DNA of 64,000 bases. It comes from Rubrivivax sp. Lineage in GTDB: Bacteria > Pseudomonadota > Gammaproteobacteria > Burkholderiales > Burkholderiaceae_C. Of the stretch, positions 18,870 to 28,016 are shown piece after piece. Both the position numbers and the translations under genes were made by a program. The number at the start of each line of letters is the position of its first letter. The stretch's first letter is position 1. The DNA is taken from NCBI GenBank assembly GCA_022842595.1, contig JALHPF010000015.1, forward strand, positions 1-64,000, given 5' to 3'. Below the pieces are notes generated by a model that was given only the letters and a program-made list of their open reading frames with translations, had not been told where the DNA came from and made no database searches.

Positions 18870-21584
18870 TCAGTCCACCCGCCGCCGGAAACGGCGCATC
18901 AGCCACTTCTCGACCTCCAGCACGACCAGCACCGAGAACCCGACGGCAACGATCTCGACCACGGCATTCATCTCGAGAGCCCGGGTATGGAACAAAGCCT
19001 GCATCGGCGGTGCGTAAGTGAACGCGGCCTGCAGCACCACCATCGCGGCCACCGAAGCCAACACGAGCGGGGTGCCCCTGACGCCTTGCCAGCTGAACGA
19101 ACGAGCCTTCAGGTAGCGAACGCTGAACAGATAGAAGATTTCCATCGCCACCAGGGTGTTGACGGCCACCGTGCGCGCTTCCTCGACCGCTGCACCGCGC
19201 GCGAGAGCGAGTTCGAACATGCCGAAGATGCCGGCCATGAACAGCAGCGAGACGAGACCGATGCGCCAGGCCACGAAGCGAGACAGGATCGGCTCGTCGG
19301 GCCGGCGCGGCGGACGCCGCATCGTGTCGGCCTCGGTCGGCTCGAAAGCCAGAACCATGGCCAGGGCGATGGAGCTGACCATGTTCACCCACAGGATCTG
19401 CGCCGGCAGGATGGGCAAGGCCACGCCAGCCAGTACCGCCACCAGCAGCGACAGAGACTCGCCACCATTGATCGGCAACAGAAAGGTCACCACCTTGCGC
19501 AGGTTGGTGTAGATGGTGCGCCCTTCTTCCACCGCGTGCGCAATGGACGCAAAGTTGTCGTCGGCCAGCACGATGGCGCCAGCCTGCTTGGCCGCCTCGG
19601 TGCCCTTGCGGCCCATGGCTACGCCGACATCCGCCTGCTTCAGCGCGGGCGCGTCGTTGACGCCGTCGCCCGTCATCGCCACGATCTGCCCCTGGGCCTG
19701 CAGAGCCCGCACCAGGCGCAGCTTGTGCTCGGGGCTGGCGCGCGCAAAGACGGTCGTTCGCAGCACCAGCTCTTGCAGGCCGGCGTCGTCACAGGCCTCG
19801 ATCTGCGCACCGGTGACGGTGGCGGCGCCCTCGTCGGTCATGCCCAACTGAGCGGCGATGGCTGTGGCCGTCACGCCATGGTCACCGGTGATCATCTTCA
19901 CACCGATGCCGGCCTCACGGCACTTCGCCACCGCCCGGATGGCCTCGTCGCGCGGCGGGTCGATGATGCCCACCAACCCCAGCAGCGTCAGCCCCTGCTG
20001 CACGTCGACCGACGCCAGTGCCGCCTGCGTCGCGGGCAGATCCAGCTGTGCAATGGCCAGCACGCGGCGCCCGGCCCGCGCCTGTGCGTCCACCTGCGCC
20101 TGCCAGTGGCTGGCATCCAGCGCCTGCCGGTCTCCGTGCAGGGCAAGCTGTGTGGAGCACATCTGCAGCACACGCTCGGGTGCGCCCTTGATGTAGGCCA
20201 CGTGAGCCAACTCGTCCGTTGCGCGGTGCAGACTGGCCATGTAGCGGTGCTCGGACTCGAAGGGCACCACATCCAGCCGTGGGCGCGCCGCCCGCAAGGC
20301 CACAGGGTCCGTACCGGCCTTCATGGCCAGCGTGAGCAAGGCGCCCTCGGTCGGGTCGCCCGCCAGTGTCCATTGGCCGTCGCGCTCGTGCAGCGCTGCG
20401 TCGTTGCACAGCACGGCAGCCTGGGCCAGCAGACGTGCCGCAGGGGGCAGGGGCTCGCCAGCGGTGACGCCGCGCCAGCTGCCCTGTGGCGCGTAGCCGG
20501 CACCGTCGACCGTGTAGGTCGCGCCGGCCACCACCACTGCCTGCACCGTCATTTCGTTGCGCGTCAGCGTGCCCGTCTTGTCCGAGCAGATCACCGTCAC
20601 CGACCCCAGCGCCTCCACGGCCGGCAGGCGGCGCACGATGGCATGGCGCGCCGCCATGCGCTGCACGCCGATGGCCAGCGTGATGGTCATGATCGCGGGC
20701 AGCCCTTCGGGAATGGCGGCCACCGCCAGGCCTACCGCGGCCATGAACATGTCGGCCGCGCCATACCCGCGCACGAGGGTGCCAAAGGCGAACAGCGCTG
20801 CAGCCAGTGCCAGGATGACAAAGGTCAGGGTGCGGCCGAACGCGGCCATCTTGCGCAACAGTGGCGTCGGGCCGGTGTCCACGGTCTCCAGCAGGTGGCC
20901 GATGCGGCCGATCTCGGTGCCACCGCCGGTGGCAACGACCACTGCCCGGGCCTGCCCCTGGGTCACCAACGTGCCGGCGTAGCCCATCCCCAGACGGTCG
21001 CCAATGGCGGCATCGATGGCCACCGCCTCGGTGCCCTTGTCCACCGGTTCGGACTCGCCGGTCAGGGCGGCTTCGTCCACCCGCAGGTTGCGCGTCTGCA
21101 GCAGCCGAACATCGGCCGGCACACGGTCGCCGGAGGCCAGCAGCACGACGTCGCCGGGCACCAGGTCGGCGGCGTCCACGTCTTGCTGGCGGCCCTGGCG
21201 CAGCACCAGGGCGCGTGGCGCCAGCATGTGCCTGATGGCCTGCAGCGAACGCTCCGCCTTGCCTTCCTGGACAAAGCCGACCACCGCATTCAGCAGCACC
21301 ACGGCGACGATGACACCGGTGTCCACCCAGTGCGACAGCAGTGCGGTAATGCCCGCCGCAGCCAGCAGCACATAGATCAGCAGGTGGTGGAACTGGCGTG
21401 CCAGGCGCAGCAGCGGATGCGGCGGCGCCACTTCGGCCAGGCTATTGGGCCCATGTCCGGCCAGTCGCCTGCCGGCTTCTTCGTCAGTCAGGCCGCATTG
21501 CTGGTCGGTGGCGATCTGCGCCAGCACCGCCGCAGCAGCCATGGCGTGCCAGGTGGGTGTCGCCGTTCCGTGCGCTGCAGTCAT
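18870..21584 (-). CDS. type II cation-transporting P-type ATPase (Ca2+-type)
   Basis: A 904-residue inner-membrane cation pump. An N-terminal cation-ATPase domain leads to TGES (175-178, dephosphorylation loop), PEGLP (292-296, ion-binding helix M4), DKTGT with phosphorylated Asp335, KGAPE nucleotide-binding motif and TGDGVNDAPAL. About ten transmembrane helices are expected, four of them after the hinge. PEGLP is typical of P2A Ca2+ and related Na+/K+ pumps, so Ca2+ or Mn2+ export is likely but not proven. It stands alone and is divergent from the PagL gene; an FNR-like palindrome lies 60 bp upstream. A second pump of this class is at 44.6 kb. Confidence 0.87.
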   Translation of the reverse strand: MTAAHGTATPTWHAMAAAAVLAQIATDQQCGLTDEEAGRRLAGHGPNSLAEVAPPHPLLRLARQFHHLLIYVLLAAAGITALLSHWVDTGVIVAVVLLNAVVGFVQEGKAERSLQAIRHMLAPRALVLRQGRQQDVDAADLVPGDVVLLASGDRVPADVRLLQTRNLRVDEAALTGESEPVDKGTEAVAIDAAIGDRLGMGYAGTLVTQGQARAVVVATGGGTEIGRIGHLLETVDTGPTPLLRKMAAFGRTLTFVILALAAALFAFGTLVRGYGAADMFMAAVGLAVAAIPEGLPAIMTITLAIGVQRMAARHAIVRRLPAVEALGSVTVICSDKTGTLTRNEMTVQAVVVAGATYTVDGAGYAPQGSWRGVTAGEPLPPAARLLAQAAVLCNDAALHERDGQWTLAGDPTEGALLTLAMKAGTDPVALRAARPRLDVVPFESEHRYMASLHRATDELAHVAYIKGAPERVLQMCSTQLALHGDRQALDASHWQAQVDAQARAGRRVLAIAQLDLPATQAALASVDVQQGLTLLGLVGIIDPPRDEAIRAVAKCREAGIGVKMITGDHGVTATAIAAQLGMTDEGAATVTGAQIEACDDAGLQELVLRTTVFARASPEHKLRLVRALQAQGQIVAMTGDGVNDAPALKQADVGVAMGRKGTEAAKQAGAIVLADDNFASIAHAVEEGRTIYTNLRKVVTFLLPINGGESLSLLVAVLAGVALPILPAQILWVNMVSSIALAMVLAFEPTEADTMRRPPRRPDEPILSRFVAWRIGLVSLLFMAGIFGMFELALARGAAVEEARTVAVNTLVAMEIFYLFSVRYLKARSFSWQGVRGTPLVLASVAAMVVLQAAFTYAPPMQALFHTRALEMNAVVEIVAVGFSVLVVLEVEKWLMRRFRRRVD

Positions 21585-21643
21585 CTGTGGGCTCTCCGCT
21601 CAAGGCTTTCCGCACATCGTCGGGCGTGGGGTCTGGAAGGCCG

Positions 21644-21657
21644 TTGACAGGTGTCAA
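21644..21657. promoter_or_regulatory. FNR/Crp-type palindrome TTGAC-N4-GTCAA
   Basis: TTGACAGGTGTCAA is a perfect 5-4-5 inverted repeat 60 bp before the P-type ATPase start on the minus strand and about 215 bp before the PagL gene. It differs from the FNR/Anr consensus TTGAT-N4-ATCAA at one base in each half, symmetrically. It may bind an Fnr/Dnr-type regulator such as the Crp/Fnr protein at 24.3 kb. Confidence 0.5.
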
Positions 21658-21872
21658 ATGAAGGCGCGAGTGGCGCGACTGGCGTGAAGCGCACGGGCCG
21701 GGGTGAAGGTGCCTGACGGTGCCATGAACGAGACAGGAACCTGGCGTTTGACCCTTCCATCCGCAGGGCATCGGTGCACCGCACCTCGAGGTTGCGCGCC
21801 CGGCTCGGGCCGTCGATGCTCGGCATTCAGCGGTCGCAGGCGCTGCGTCTGCTGACATGCTCAAATGGCTTG

Positions 21873-22478
21873 ATGAGCCCGGCTTCTGGCCCAGTTCGCT
21901 GCATTGGAAACATCAGCGCGTGCGTCGCCGGCTGGCGCCGTACGGCGGCCCTGCTGTGTTGCGGCCTTGGTGCCGCGCAGGCAGGCCATGCGGCCTTCGA
22001 TGGCTGGCAGGGCGTGGGCTTGCGCGTGCGCGTTGACGAAAAGCGGGTGCTCGGCGAAGTACAGCCCGAATCCTTCCAGGCGGTGGACCTCGTGGCCCAG
22101 CGCGGCCTGCCCTGGCGGTTCCCGGTCATCGGTGGCCTGCAACTGGACACCCGGCTCACGGTGAGCGCCGGGTTGATGCACGGCGCAGGCAGGACAGCCG
22201 TGGTGCTGTCGGCCCTTCCCGCCGTGTTTGTCGGCCTGGGTAACAGCCGCCTCACGGCCGATGTCGGGATCGGCCTGGCGCTGCTGAGCCAGCGCCGCTT
22301 CAGGCAGCAGGACTTTGGCGGGCCGGTGCAGGGCGCGCTCACCTTCGGCATCACCCTGCCCATGCTGCGACGCGTCGACCTGGCCTACCGCTTCGTGCAC
22401 TACTCCGATGCCGGCGCCTACGGCAGGGGCACGATCGGCGCCGACTTCCACATGGTTGAACTGTTCCGTCGGTTCTGA
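21873..22478 (+). CDS. PagL-like lipid A 3-O-deacylase (acyloxyacyl hydrolase)
   Basis: A 201-residue predicted outer-membrane protein. After a hydrophobic N-terminus ending near AQAGHAAF, beta-strand-like segments lead to AYRFVHYSDAG, which matches the PagL catalytic His-x-Ser motif; the acidic partner further on is less clear. The final Phe (LFRRF) suits outer-membrane barrel assembly. PagL removes the 3-O-linked acyl chain of lipid A and is used to remodel the outer membrane under stress. The start is uncertain: ATG 21873 gives the best signal peptide, but no strong ribosome binding site is seen and the frame is open further upstream. Confidence 0.65.
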   Translation: MSPASGPVRCIGNISACVAGWRRTAALLCCGLGAAQAGHAAFDGWQGVGLRVRVDEKRVLGEVQPESFQAVDLVAQRGLPWRFPVIGGLQLDTRLTVSAGLMHGAGRTAVVLSALPAVFVGLGNSRLTADVGIGLALLSQRRFRQQDFGGPVQGALTFGITLPMLRRVDLAYRFVHYSDAGAYGRGTIGADFHMVELFRRF

Positions 22479-22843
22479 CCCCGGCTGCCCGCTGTCTGAG
22501 GTGCCATCGACAGGGAGCAGACCCGGAACTTCGGCCACTCGGCCCTGGCGCTGGCGTTCGTCGGCCCGTGGTTCTTCGTCGTCCGCCGCTTCGCCGAAGG
22601 GCAGGGCGGCATCGGCAGGTTTCGGGGATGGACGGCCTCGACTGCCGGTGCGGCCGCGCCGCGCCGGCGACAGGGGCGCCTGAGCATCCTGGAAGGGCGA
22701 GTGCGCAAGGTCAGCCCGGACCCGATCCTCAGGCCCGAGGAGACGATCCTGCATCGCTCTGGTGTCGATGCCGCGCCTTTCCTCCACCGCCTGCGCTCAG
22801 GGTGGCGCGAGCGAACCGGACCGCCGCGCCAACGCCCTGCGCG
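22479..22843. other. no recognisable gene
   Basis: This stretch of 365 bases lies between the PagL stop and the TerB-like gene (convergent). A plus-strand frame from about 22506 runs open past 22843 with an Arg-rich product, but it has no start codon in place and no family resemblance. No repeat or terminator was seen. Confidence 0.4.
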
Positions 22844-23269
22844 TCAGCGAGTCGGATCGTGCAGGATGGCCTGAGCCACGCTGGACTGGGGGATCTTCCA
22901 GCGTCCCAGTACATGGCTGTAGACCAGGCGCTCGTCGCCGCTGACGCGCCCGTCGGCAGTGATCACCGCGGCGGCCAGCCGGCAAACCAGCATCCTGCGG
23001 TCGCCATCGTCGACCCGGTCCAGCAGCGCGTCGATGTAGGCGACGGCGGGCGCGCGCAACCACGAGCACTCGCACAGTGTCGAGCCCACGTCGTCAAGGC
23101 AGCCGCGCGCCAGCTCAAGGAACCGCTCGCGTCGAATGCCGAGGCGTTCGAAGGCCGCGAGGGCGTCGAGTGCCTGCATCTCGCGTGGGTCGATGCGGCC
23201 GTTCGCGGCCACCAGCAGCGCGAGCACGCTCGCGGCAGCTTCGTCGGGATGAATGCTTCGCTGGGACAT
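22844..23269 (-). CDS. TerB/DjlA-like small helical protein
   Basis: A 141-residue, mostly helical protein of the TerB-like fold. Two similar acidic segments are visible: LLVAANGRIDPREMQALDAL (about 20-39) and AAAVITADGRVSGDERLVY (about 101-119). Each has the G-x-I/V-x-x-x-E pattern typical of TerB and the DjlA N-terminal domain. TerB proteins are linked to tellurite and envelope stress responses; the precise task here is unknown. The start at ATG 23269 is chosen because the upstream extension is basic and unstructured. A perfect FNR/Anr box lies 123 bp upstream, so oxygen-responsive expression is likely. Confidence 0.65.
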   Translation of the reverse strand: MSQRSIHPDEAAASVLALLVAANGRIDPREMQALDALAAFERLGIRRERFLELARGCLDDVGSTLCECSWLRAPAVAYIDALLDRVDDGDRRMLVCRLAAAVITADGRVSGDERLVYSHVLGRWKIPQSSVAQAILHDPTR

Positions 23270-23391
23270 GGGGTGGGCCCTCCTCCGATGTGGCGCGCGC
23301 TTGCGGAAGCGAGATGAACTCGGCGCACGCCGTGCCTCTGGTCTGCCGGAAGCCAGGAAGTTCCGTGTTCGGGGCGCCGGCAAACGGGCGA

Positions 23392-23405
23392 TTGATCTGA
23401 ATCAA
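23392..23405. promoter_or_regulatory. perfect FNR/Anr box
   Basis: TTGATCTGAATCAA matches the FNR/Anr consensus TTGAT-N4-ATCAA in all ten defined positions. It lies 123 bp upstream of the TerB-like gene and overlaps the tail of the glgC relic, so the working target is most likely the TerB-like gene. Confidence 0.8.
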
Positions 23406-23983
23406 AAGTCGCCGACACGCATCTTGGCAAAGAGGATCGAGCGCTGCACCACGGCGCTGCTGATGATGCAGCCACTGGACACCAGCGAGTCCAGGCCGGT
23501 CCAGCGCCGCGGCAGGGCCGGCCTCTCTTGGGAGTCGACCACGCACGCCCGCGCATCGACCGCCATGACGCCGAAGCGCATCGCGTCCCCCAGCGGCACC
23601 TCGACGCCGGCGACGGTGACATCGGCGCATCTGGTCACGTGCTCGGCGGGCATCACCGAATCGCCCCTCTCGTCGACGTGGTCTCCGGCGAGAACCAGCA
23701 CGTTGTCGGCATCGGCCTCCTGCTGGAGGTTCCGGTTCTGGAACACGGCGTCCACCGGGCCGCTTTACCAGGTCTCGCCCACACCCTGCGCCTTGGTCTG
23801 GTTCATCACGGCGATACGGCGGATGCCCGAGTTGACGCAGTCGCTGAGCTGGAAGTCGATGATCGTCAGCATTCCGGCACGGGGCACCGCCAGCTCGGCC
23901 TGACGCTCGCTAAGCCGTTGCAGGCGCGCCCCGCGGCCCGCACTCAGGACGAGGCGGCGATGGACGGTGGTGCTTTGTGGCAT
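23402..23983 (-). pseudogene. glgC: glgC relic (glucose-1-phosphate adenylyltransferase)
   Basis: A degraded copy of the ADP-glucose synthase of glycogen synthesis. From ATG 23983 the N-terminal part reads RRLVLSAGRGARLQRLSERQ, IIDFQLSDCVNSGIRRIAV and NQTKAQ. After a deletion comes a TAA (23765-23767) exactly where the family has Tyr in W-Y-R-G-T-A-D-A-V. The same frame resumes with DAVFQNRNL, VLAGDHVDE and FGVMAVDARAC, then jumps over a large missing segment to SGCIISSAVVQRSILF. GlgC normally has about 420 residues; about 190 remain. Nonsense mutation plus two deletions make it dead. Confidence 0.85.
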
Positions 23984-24309
23984 CGGATTGGACGTGTCTA
24001 CGGTCTGCTTCGGCGCCTGGACCAGTGCCTTGACCAGCGCCTCGACCTGCACTTGGAGCGGCTTGTCGTGTGGCCTGCAACACCCTGCTGACTTCAAACG
24101 AAAGGAAGTGCCGGACTGCAGGACAGAAGTCAGGCGAAGCGTCCTTTTGGGGTCGCTGCGGTGAGCAACACACCGATCATCCACCCGGGATCGACCTGCC
24201 CCGGCTATGTTCGGCAGCGCACGGAGGGTTTGCCAGCGGAGGCCGCACACTGCGGCGTCGGACAGCAGCCCGTTGCCGAACCCCGTACTTTCACAGTCCA
24301 GGATTCAGC
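23984..24309. other. spacer between glgC relic and crp/fnr gene
   Basis: No gene is recognised in these 326 bases. The end carries AGGA six bases before the Crp/Fnr start. No FNR-type palindrome or terminator was found here. Confidence 0.5.
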
Positions 24310-25029
24310 ATGCTCACTGCATCCGAAGTCACGAAAAACCATTTGCTGGCGGCTTTGCCCGGCTCGGAGTTGAAGCGTTGGCTTCCTCTGCTCGAAGCCG
24401 TCGATCTGCCCCTGGGCTTGGTTCTCTGCGAATCGGGCCGGACGCTCACTCACGTGTACTTCCCGACGACCGCCATCGTCTCTCTGCTGTTCGTGCTCGA
24501 AAACGGAGAGTCGGCCGAAATCGCCGTGGTCGGCAACGAGGGTGTCGTCGGCATCTCGCTGTTCATGGGGGGCGAGAGCACACCGAGTCGTGCGGTGGTG
24601 CAGAGCGCCGGTCGTGGCCATCGCCTCAGCTCCAGTGCCATCAAGGAGGCGTTCGGCCGCAATGGCCCGGTGATGCACTTGATGCTGCGATACACCCAGG
24701 CACTGATCACGCAGATGACGCAGACAGCCGTCTGCAATCGCCACCACACGCTCGACAAGCAGCTGTGCCGTTGGCTGTTGCTGAGCATGGATCGCCTGCA
24801 AGGCAATGAACTGGTGATGACTCAGGAACTGATCGCCAACATGCTGGGTGTACGCCGGGAAGGTGTCACCGAGGCCGCCTTGAAGCTGCAGGCCGCCGGG
24901 CTCATCCAGTACGCGCGCGGCCGCATCACCGTGCTCGACCGACCCGGCCTGGAGCAGCGCACCTGCGAGTGCTACGCCGTGGTGAAGAAGGAATACGACA
25001 GGCTGCTGCCAGACCTGATGGCCGTCTAG
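24310..25029 (+). CDS. Crp/Fnr-family transcription regulator
   Basis: A 239-residue DNA-binding regulator. Residues about 20-130 form a cyclic-nucleotide-binding-type beta-roll (VYFPTTAIVSLLFVLENGES, VVGNEGVVGISLFMGG). A dimer helix follows, then a Crp-type winged helix at about 170-215 (MTQELIANMLGVRREGVTEA). The N-terminal cysteine cluster that binds the Fe-S centre in FNR/Anr is absent, so it is not a direct oxygen sensor of that type; the ligand is unknown. It stands alone with AGGA upstream. It is a candidate regulator of the surrounding stress genes, but the FNR-like boxes may equally be read by an Anr encoded elsewhere. Confidence 0.88.
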   Translation: MLTASEVTKNHLLAALPGSELKRWLPLLEAVDLPLGLVLCESGRTLTHVYFPTTAIVSLLFVLENGESAEIAVVGNEGVVGISLFMGGESTPSRAVVQSAGRGHRLSSSAIKEAFGRNGPVMHLMLRYTQALITQMTQTAVCNRHHTLDKQLCRWLLLSMDRLQGNELVMTQELIANMLGVRREGVTEAALKLQAAGLIQYARGRITVLDRPGLEQRTCECYAVVKKEYDRLLPDLMAV

Positions 25030-25697
25030 GGTGCGCAGGCGCCAGGAAGATGCCCTCTCCGGGCAGCAAGCGCGCCCTGGCGCTGGCCAAGGTCTACCGT
25101 CGTGAAGGAACGCTGAAACTTCTTCGTGCTTGAGGTCGTCGAGGCCTGGATCGCTTCGTCCCGTCATGGCACCGCGCACATTGCATCACCGGGGGGTTGG
25201 CTTCTTCTTGGTGGCAGGTGCAACGCTCAAGCCGACGTCCAGGATGAGGTGATCAGGAAGACCGCCGCCGCCTTCCACTGGCCATGCTCGCGGCGCGAGG
25301 ACCGAAGCCTCTGCCTCAGGCGGGGGCCAGCCGACGGGCAGACGCTTCAAGCTGCCTGGTGGCCGGCAGCGGCCCCCGGCGATCCTGCAGAGCCGCTGCG
25401 TCGGCGATGCGTAAGGCACGTGCGTCGCACAACGCGTGGTGGCGCACGAAGGGTACCGACCCGCCGCGTGGATGCGTTCCGTGCCTGAAAAGAACTGAAG
25501 CCACCGCGTGGTGGGCGATGTCTCGCAGTGTTGAGGCACCACCTGACTGCACCCTGCCACGGTTGCTGCGTGCCCACTGTGCACCGCGGCACCTCTCGAG
25601 CCGTAGGCCGCCTCGGTGCCCCACCGAACAGACCCGCGATGTCCTCGCGAGCAGGCTTGTGTGTCCTGACCTGAATCTTCCCGAGGACAACATCACC
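25030..25697. other. 668 bp without an assignable gene
   Basis: The stretch between the Crp/Fnr gene and the aldehyde dehydrogenase shows no family-like protein. Several overlapping frames are open on both strands, as expected in GC-rich DNA. Minus-strand pieces look faintly protein-like (GTHPRGGSVPFVRHHALCD near 25450 and HLILDVGLSVAPATKKK near 25210) but lie in different frames, so a decayed gene is possible. No regulatory palindrome was recognised. Confidence 0.4.
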
Positions 25698-27080
25698 ATG
25701 GCCTACCAGAGCGTCAACCCCAACGACGGCAAGGTACTCAAGAGCTTCGAGCACATGAGCAATGCCCAGCTCGAGAAGTCGCTGGCTGCTGCCGAGAGTT
25801 GCTTCCAGACCTGGAAGCACAAGAGTTACGCCGAGCGCGCGATCGTCCTCAACCGGGCAGCGGCCCTGCTGCGGGCCCATGTCGATGACTTCGCCAAGCT
25901 GGCGACGCTGGAAATGGGCAAGCGCATGGCCGAGGCCCGCGGCGAGGTCGCCTTCAGTGCCGACATCCTGGCGTACTACGCCGAGCATGCCGAGGCTTTC
26001 CTCGCACCCGTCAAGCTGCACCCGAAGAACGGCGAGGCGCACGTGGAGAGTTCGCCCACCGGCGTGCTGTTCTGCGTCGAACCCTGGAACTTCCCGTACT
26101 ACCAGCTCGCGCGTGTCGCCGGCCCGCAGTTGATGGCCGGCAACGTGCTGGTGGTCAAGCACGCCGCCTGCGTGCCGCAATGCGCCATCGCGTTCGAGGG
26201 ATTGCTGCGAGACGCAGGTGCGCCGGTGGGGGCCTACACCAACCTGCTCATCTCTTACGAGCAGTCCGACCGCGTGATCGACGACCCGCGCATCAGGGGT
26301 GTCGCGCTGACCGGCAGCCTGGCCGCAGGGCGCAGTTTGGCGGCCCGTGCGGGCCGGAACCTGAAGAAGTCCACGATGGAACTTGGTGGCAGCGACGCCT
26401 TCATCGTGCTCGACGACGCCGACCTCGACCTGACGATTCCGTGGGCTGTCTGGGGCCGCATGTTCAACGGCGGCCAGACCTGCTGTGCCGCCAAGCGATT
26501 CATCGTGCTCGATTCGATCGCCGACCAATTCCTGGCGAAGTTCAAGACCGCACTGGAGGCGCTGAAGCCGGGCGACCCGATGGACGAAACCACCACCCAC
26601 GGGCCGCTCTCCTCAGAAGCCGCACTGGTGCAACTGCTGGCGCAGGTCGACGCTGCCGTGAAGGGCGGTGCCAGCTTGCTGATGGGCGGCAAGCGCATCG
26701 CTCGACCGGGCTCGTTCATGCAGACCACCATCCTGGCCGACATCAGGCCGGGCAACCCGGCCTTCCGTGACGAGTTCTTCGGCCCGGTGGTGTCGTTCTA
26801 CCGCGTGAAGGGCGAAGAAGAGGCCATCGCACTGGCCAACGATTCCGACTTCGGCCTGGGTGGCTCGGTGTGGACCCGGGACGAGGCGCGCGGCAAGCGC
26901 GTGGCCAGCCGAGTCGACACCGGGATGATGTTCGTCAACAACATCGACTGGGCCGATGCCGAGCTGCCCTTCGGTGGCATCAAGAGCTCGGGCTATGGCC
27001 GCGAACTGGGCCACATGGGCATCCAGGAGTTCGTCAACAAGAAGCTGGTTCGCACCGGGCACATCGCCGCGCCGGTCTGA
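25698..27080 (+). CDS. NAD(P)-dependent succinate-semialdehyde dehydrogenase (Sad/YneI type)
   Basis: A 460-residue aldehyde dehydrogenase, probably oxidising succinate semialdehyde to succinate. Motifs: CVEPWNFPYYQ with Asn131, the cofactor Lys154 in VVKHA, GVALTGS, MELGGSDAF with general base Glu228, and FNGGQTCCAAKR with the catalytic Cys at 262 or 263. The short N-terminus (MAYQSVNPNDGKVLKSF) and length match the YneI/Sad subgroup. The start at ATG 25698 has GAGGA about 10 bases upstream; the frame is open for 400 bases before it without family similarity. An SDR gene follows after 16 bases, so the two likely form an operon. Confidence 0.85.
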   Translation: MAYQSVNPNDGKVLKSFEHMSNAQLEKSLAAAESCFQTWKHKSYAERAIVLNRAAALLRAHVDDFAKLATLEMGKRMAEARGEVAFSADILAYYAEHAEAFLAPVKLHPKNGEAHVESSPTGVLFCVEPWNFPYYQLARVAGPQLMAGNVLVVKHAACVPQCAIAFEGLLRDAGAPVGAYTNLLISYEQSDRVIDDPRIRGVALTGSLAAGRSLAARAGRNLKKSTMELGGSDAFIVLDDADLDLTIPWAVWGRMFNGGQTCCAAKRFIVLDSIADQFLAKFKTALEALKPGDPMDETTTHGPLSSEAALVQLLAQVDAAVKGGASLLMGGKRIARPGSFMQTTILADIRPGNPAFRDEFFGPVVSFYRVKGEEEAIALANDSDFGLGGSVWTRDEARGKRVASRVDTGMMFVNNIDWADAELPFGGIKSSGYGRELGHMGIQEFVNKKLVRTGHIAAPV

Positions 27081-27096
27081 ACCCGAAGGAAACCCG

Positions 27097-27978
27097 ATGA
27101 ACACCACAGTCAGCACCGCCATCGTCGCCCAGCCACCGGTCTGGTTCATCACCGGCTGCTCCACCGGCTTCGGCCTTGAACTCGCCAGGCAGGCCATCGA
27201 ACGCGGCTGGCGCACGGTGATGACAGCCCGTGACCCCGCCAAGCTCGAGGGCTACGGCGCCACCGACAGCGTTCTGGTGCTGAAGCTGGACGTGACACAG
27301 CCGGACCAGGTGGCCGCCGCCATCCAGGCCGCCGAGGCTCGTTTCGGCGGCATCGACGTGCTGGTGAACAACGCCGGCATCGGCTACTTGGCTGCCATCG
27401 AGGAAGGCGAAGAGGCCGAGGTTCGCAAGATGTTCGAAGTCAACGTTTTCGGCCTGACCCGCATGACGCAGGCCGTGCTGCCCGACATGCGCAAGCGCCG
27501 CAGCGGGTGCATCGTCAACGTGGCTTCGCTGGGCGGGCTGCGCGGATTTGCGGCGCTCGGGCAATACAACGCCACCAAGTTCGCGGTCGAGGGCTTGTCA
27601 GAGGCCCTGCGGCTGGAAGTCGAGCCGCTGGGCATCCGGGTGATGGTGGTCGAACCCAGCGGCTTCCGCACCGACTGGGCCGGGCGTTCGGCCAACGAAA
27701 GCGCACGTCAGATCGACGACTACAGGGACACGGCTGGCAAAGTGAGGGCAGGCGTGCGCGCCTCTTCCGGTCAGCAGCCGGGTGATCCGGTTCGGGCCGC
27801 CAAGGCCATCGTCGATGCCGTGGCATCGGGCAGCCCGCCGCACCACCTGCTCTTGGGCAACGACGCCTACCAGGGCGCGATGGCCAAGCTCGATGAACTG
27901 CGCACGCAGTTCACGGCGGGTGAGGCGGTGGCGCGAGGCGCCGATTTCCCGAAGACCGGCGCGGCCGCCCTGGCCTGA
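27097..27978 (+). CDS. short-chain dehydrogenase/reductase
   Basis: A 293-residue classical SDR, cytoplasmic and NAD(P)-dependent. The cofactor motif is TGCSTGFG, followed by NNAG, a catalytic Ser in NVASLGG and the pair YNATK. The N-terminus WFITGCSTGFGLELARQAI and an extended C-terminus match a subgroup often annotated only as SDR-family oxidoreductase. The substrate is unknown. GAAGGA lies just before the ATG, and the gene is 16 bases after the aldehyde dehydrogenase, suggesting joint action on an aldehyde or alcohol. Confidence 0.85.
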   Translation: MNTTVSTAIVAQPPVWFITGCSTGFGLELARQAIERGWRTVMTARDPAKLEGYGATDSVLVLKLDVTQPDQVAAAIQAAEARFGGIDVLVNNAGIGYLAAIEEGEEAEVRKMFEVNVFGLTRMTQAVLPDMRKRRSGCIVNVASLGGLRGFAALGQYNATKFAVEGLSEALRLEVEPLGIRVMVVEPSGFRTDWAGRSANESARQIDDYRDTAGKVRAGVRASSGQQPGDPVRAAKAIVDAVASGSPPHHLLLGNDAYQGAMAKLDELRTQFTAGEAVARGADFPKTGAAALA

Positions 27979-28016
27979 CATGGCGTGGGCACGCGGTCTT
28001 GTCCGGTGGCGGCCGC

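Noticed and set aside
18507..21647. Plus-strand open frame of over 1000 codons opposite the first Ca-type ATPase
   Set aside because: His/Gln/Arg-rich shadow without start context or domains.
22506..22865. Plus-strand frame after the PagL gene
   Set aside because: It lacks a start codon in place and overlaps the TerB-like gene on the other strand; no family resemblance was found.
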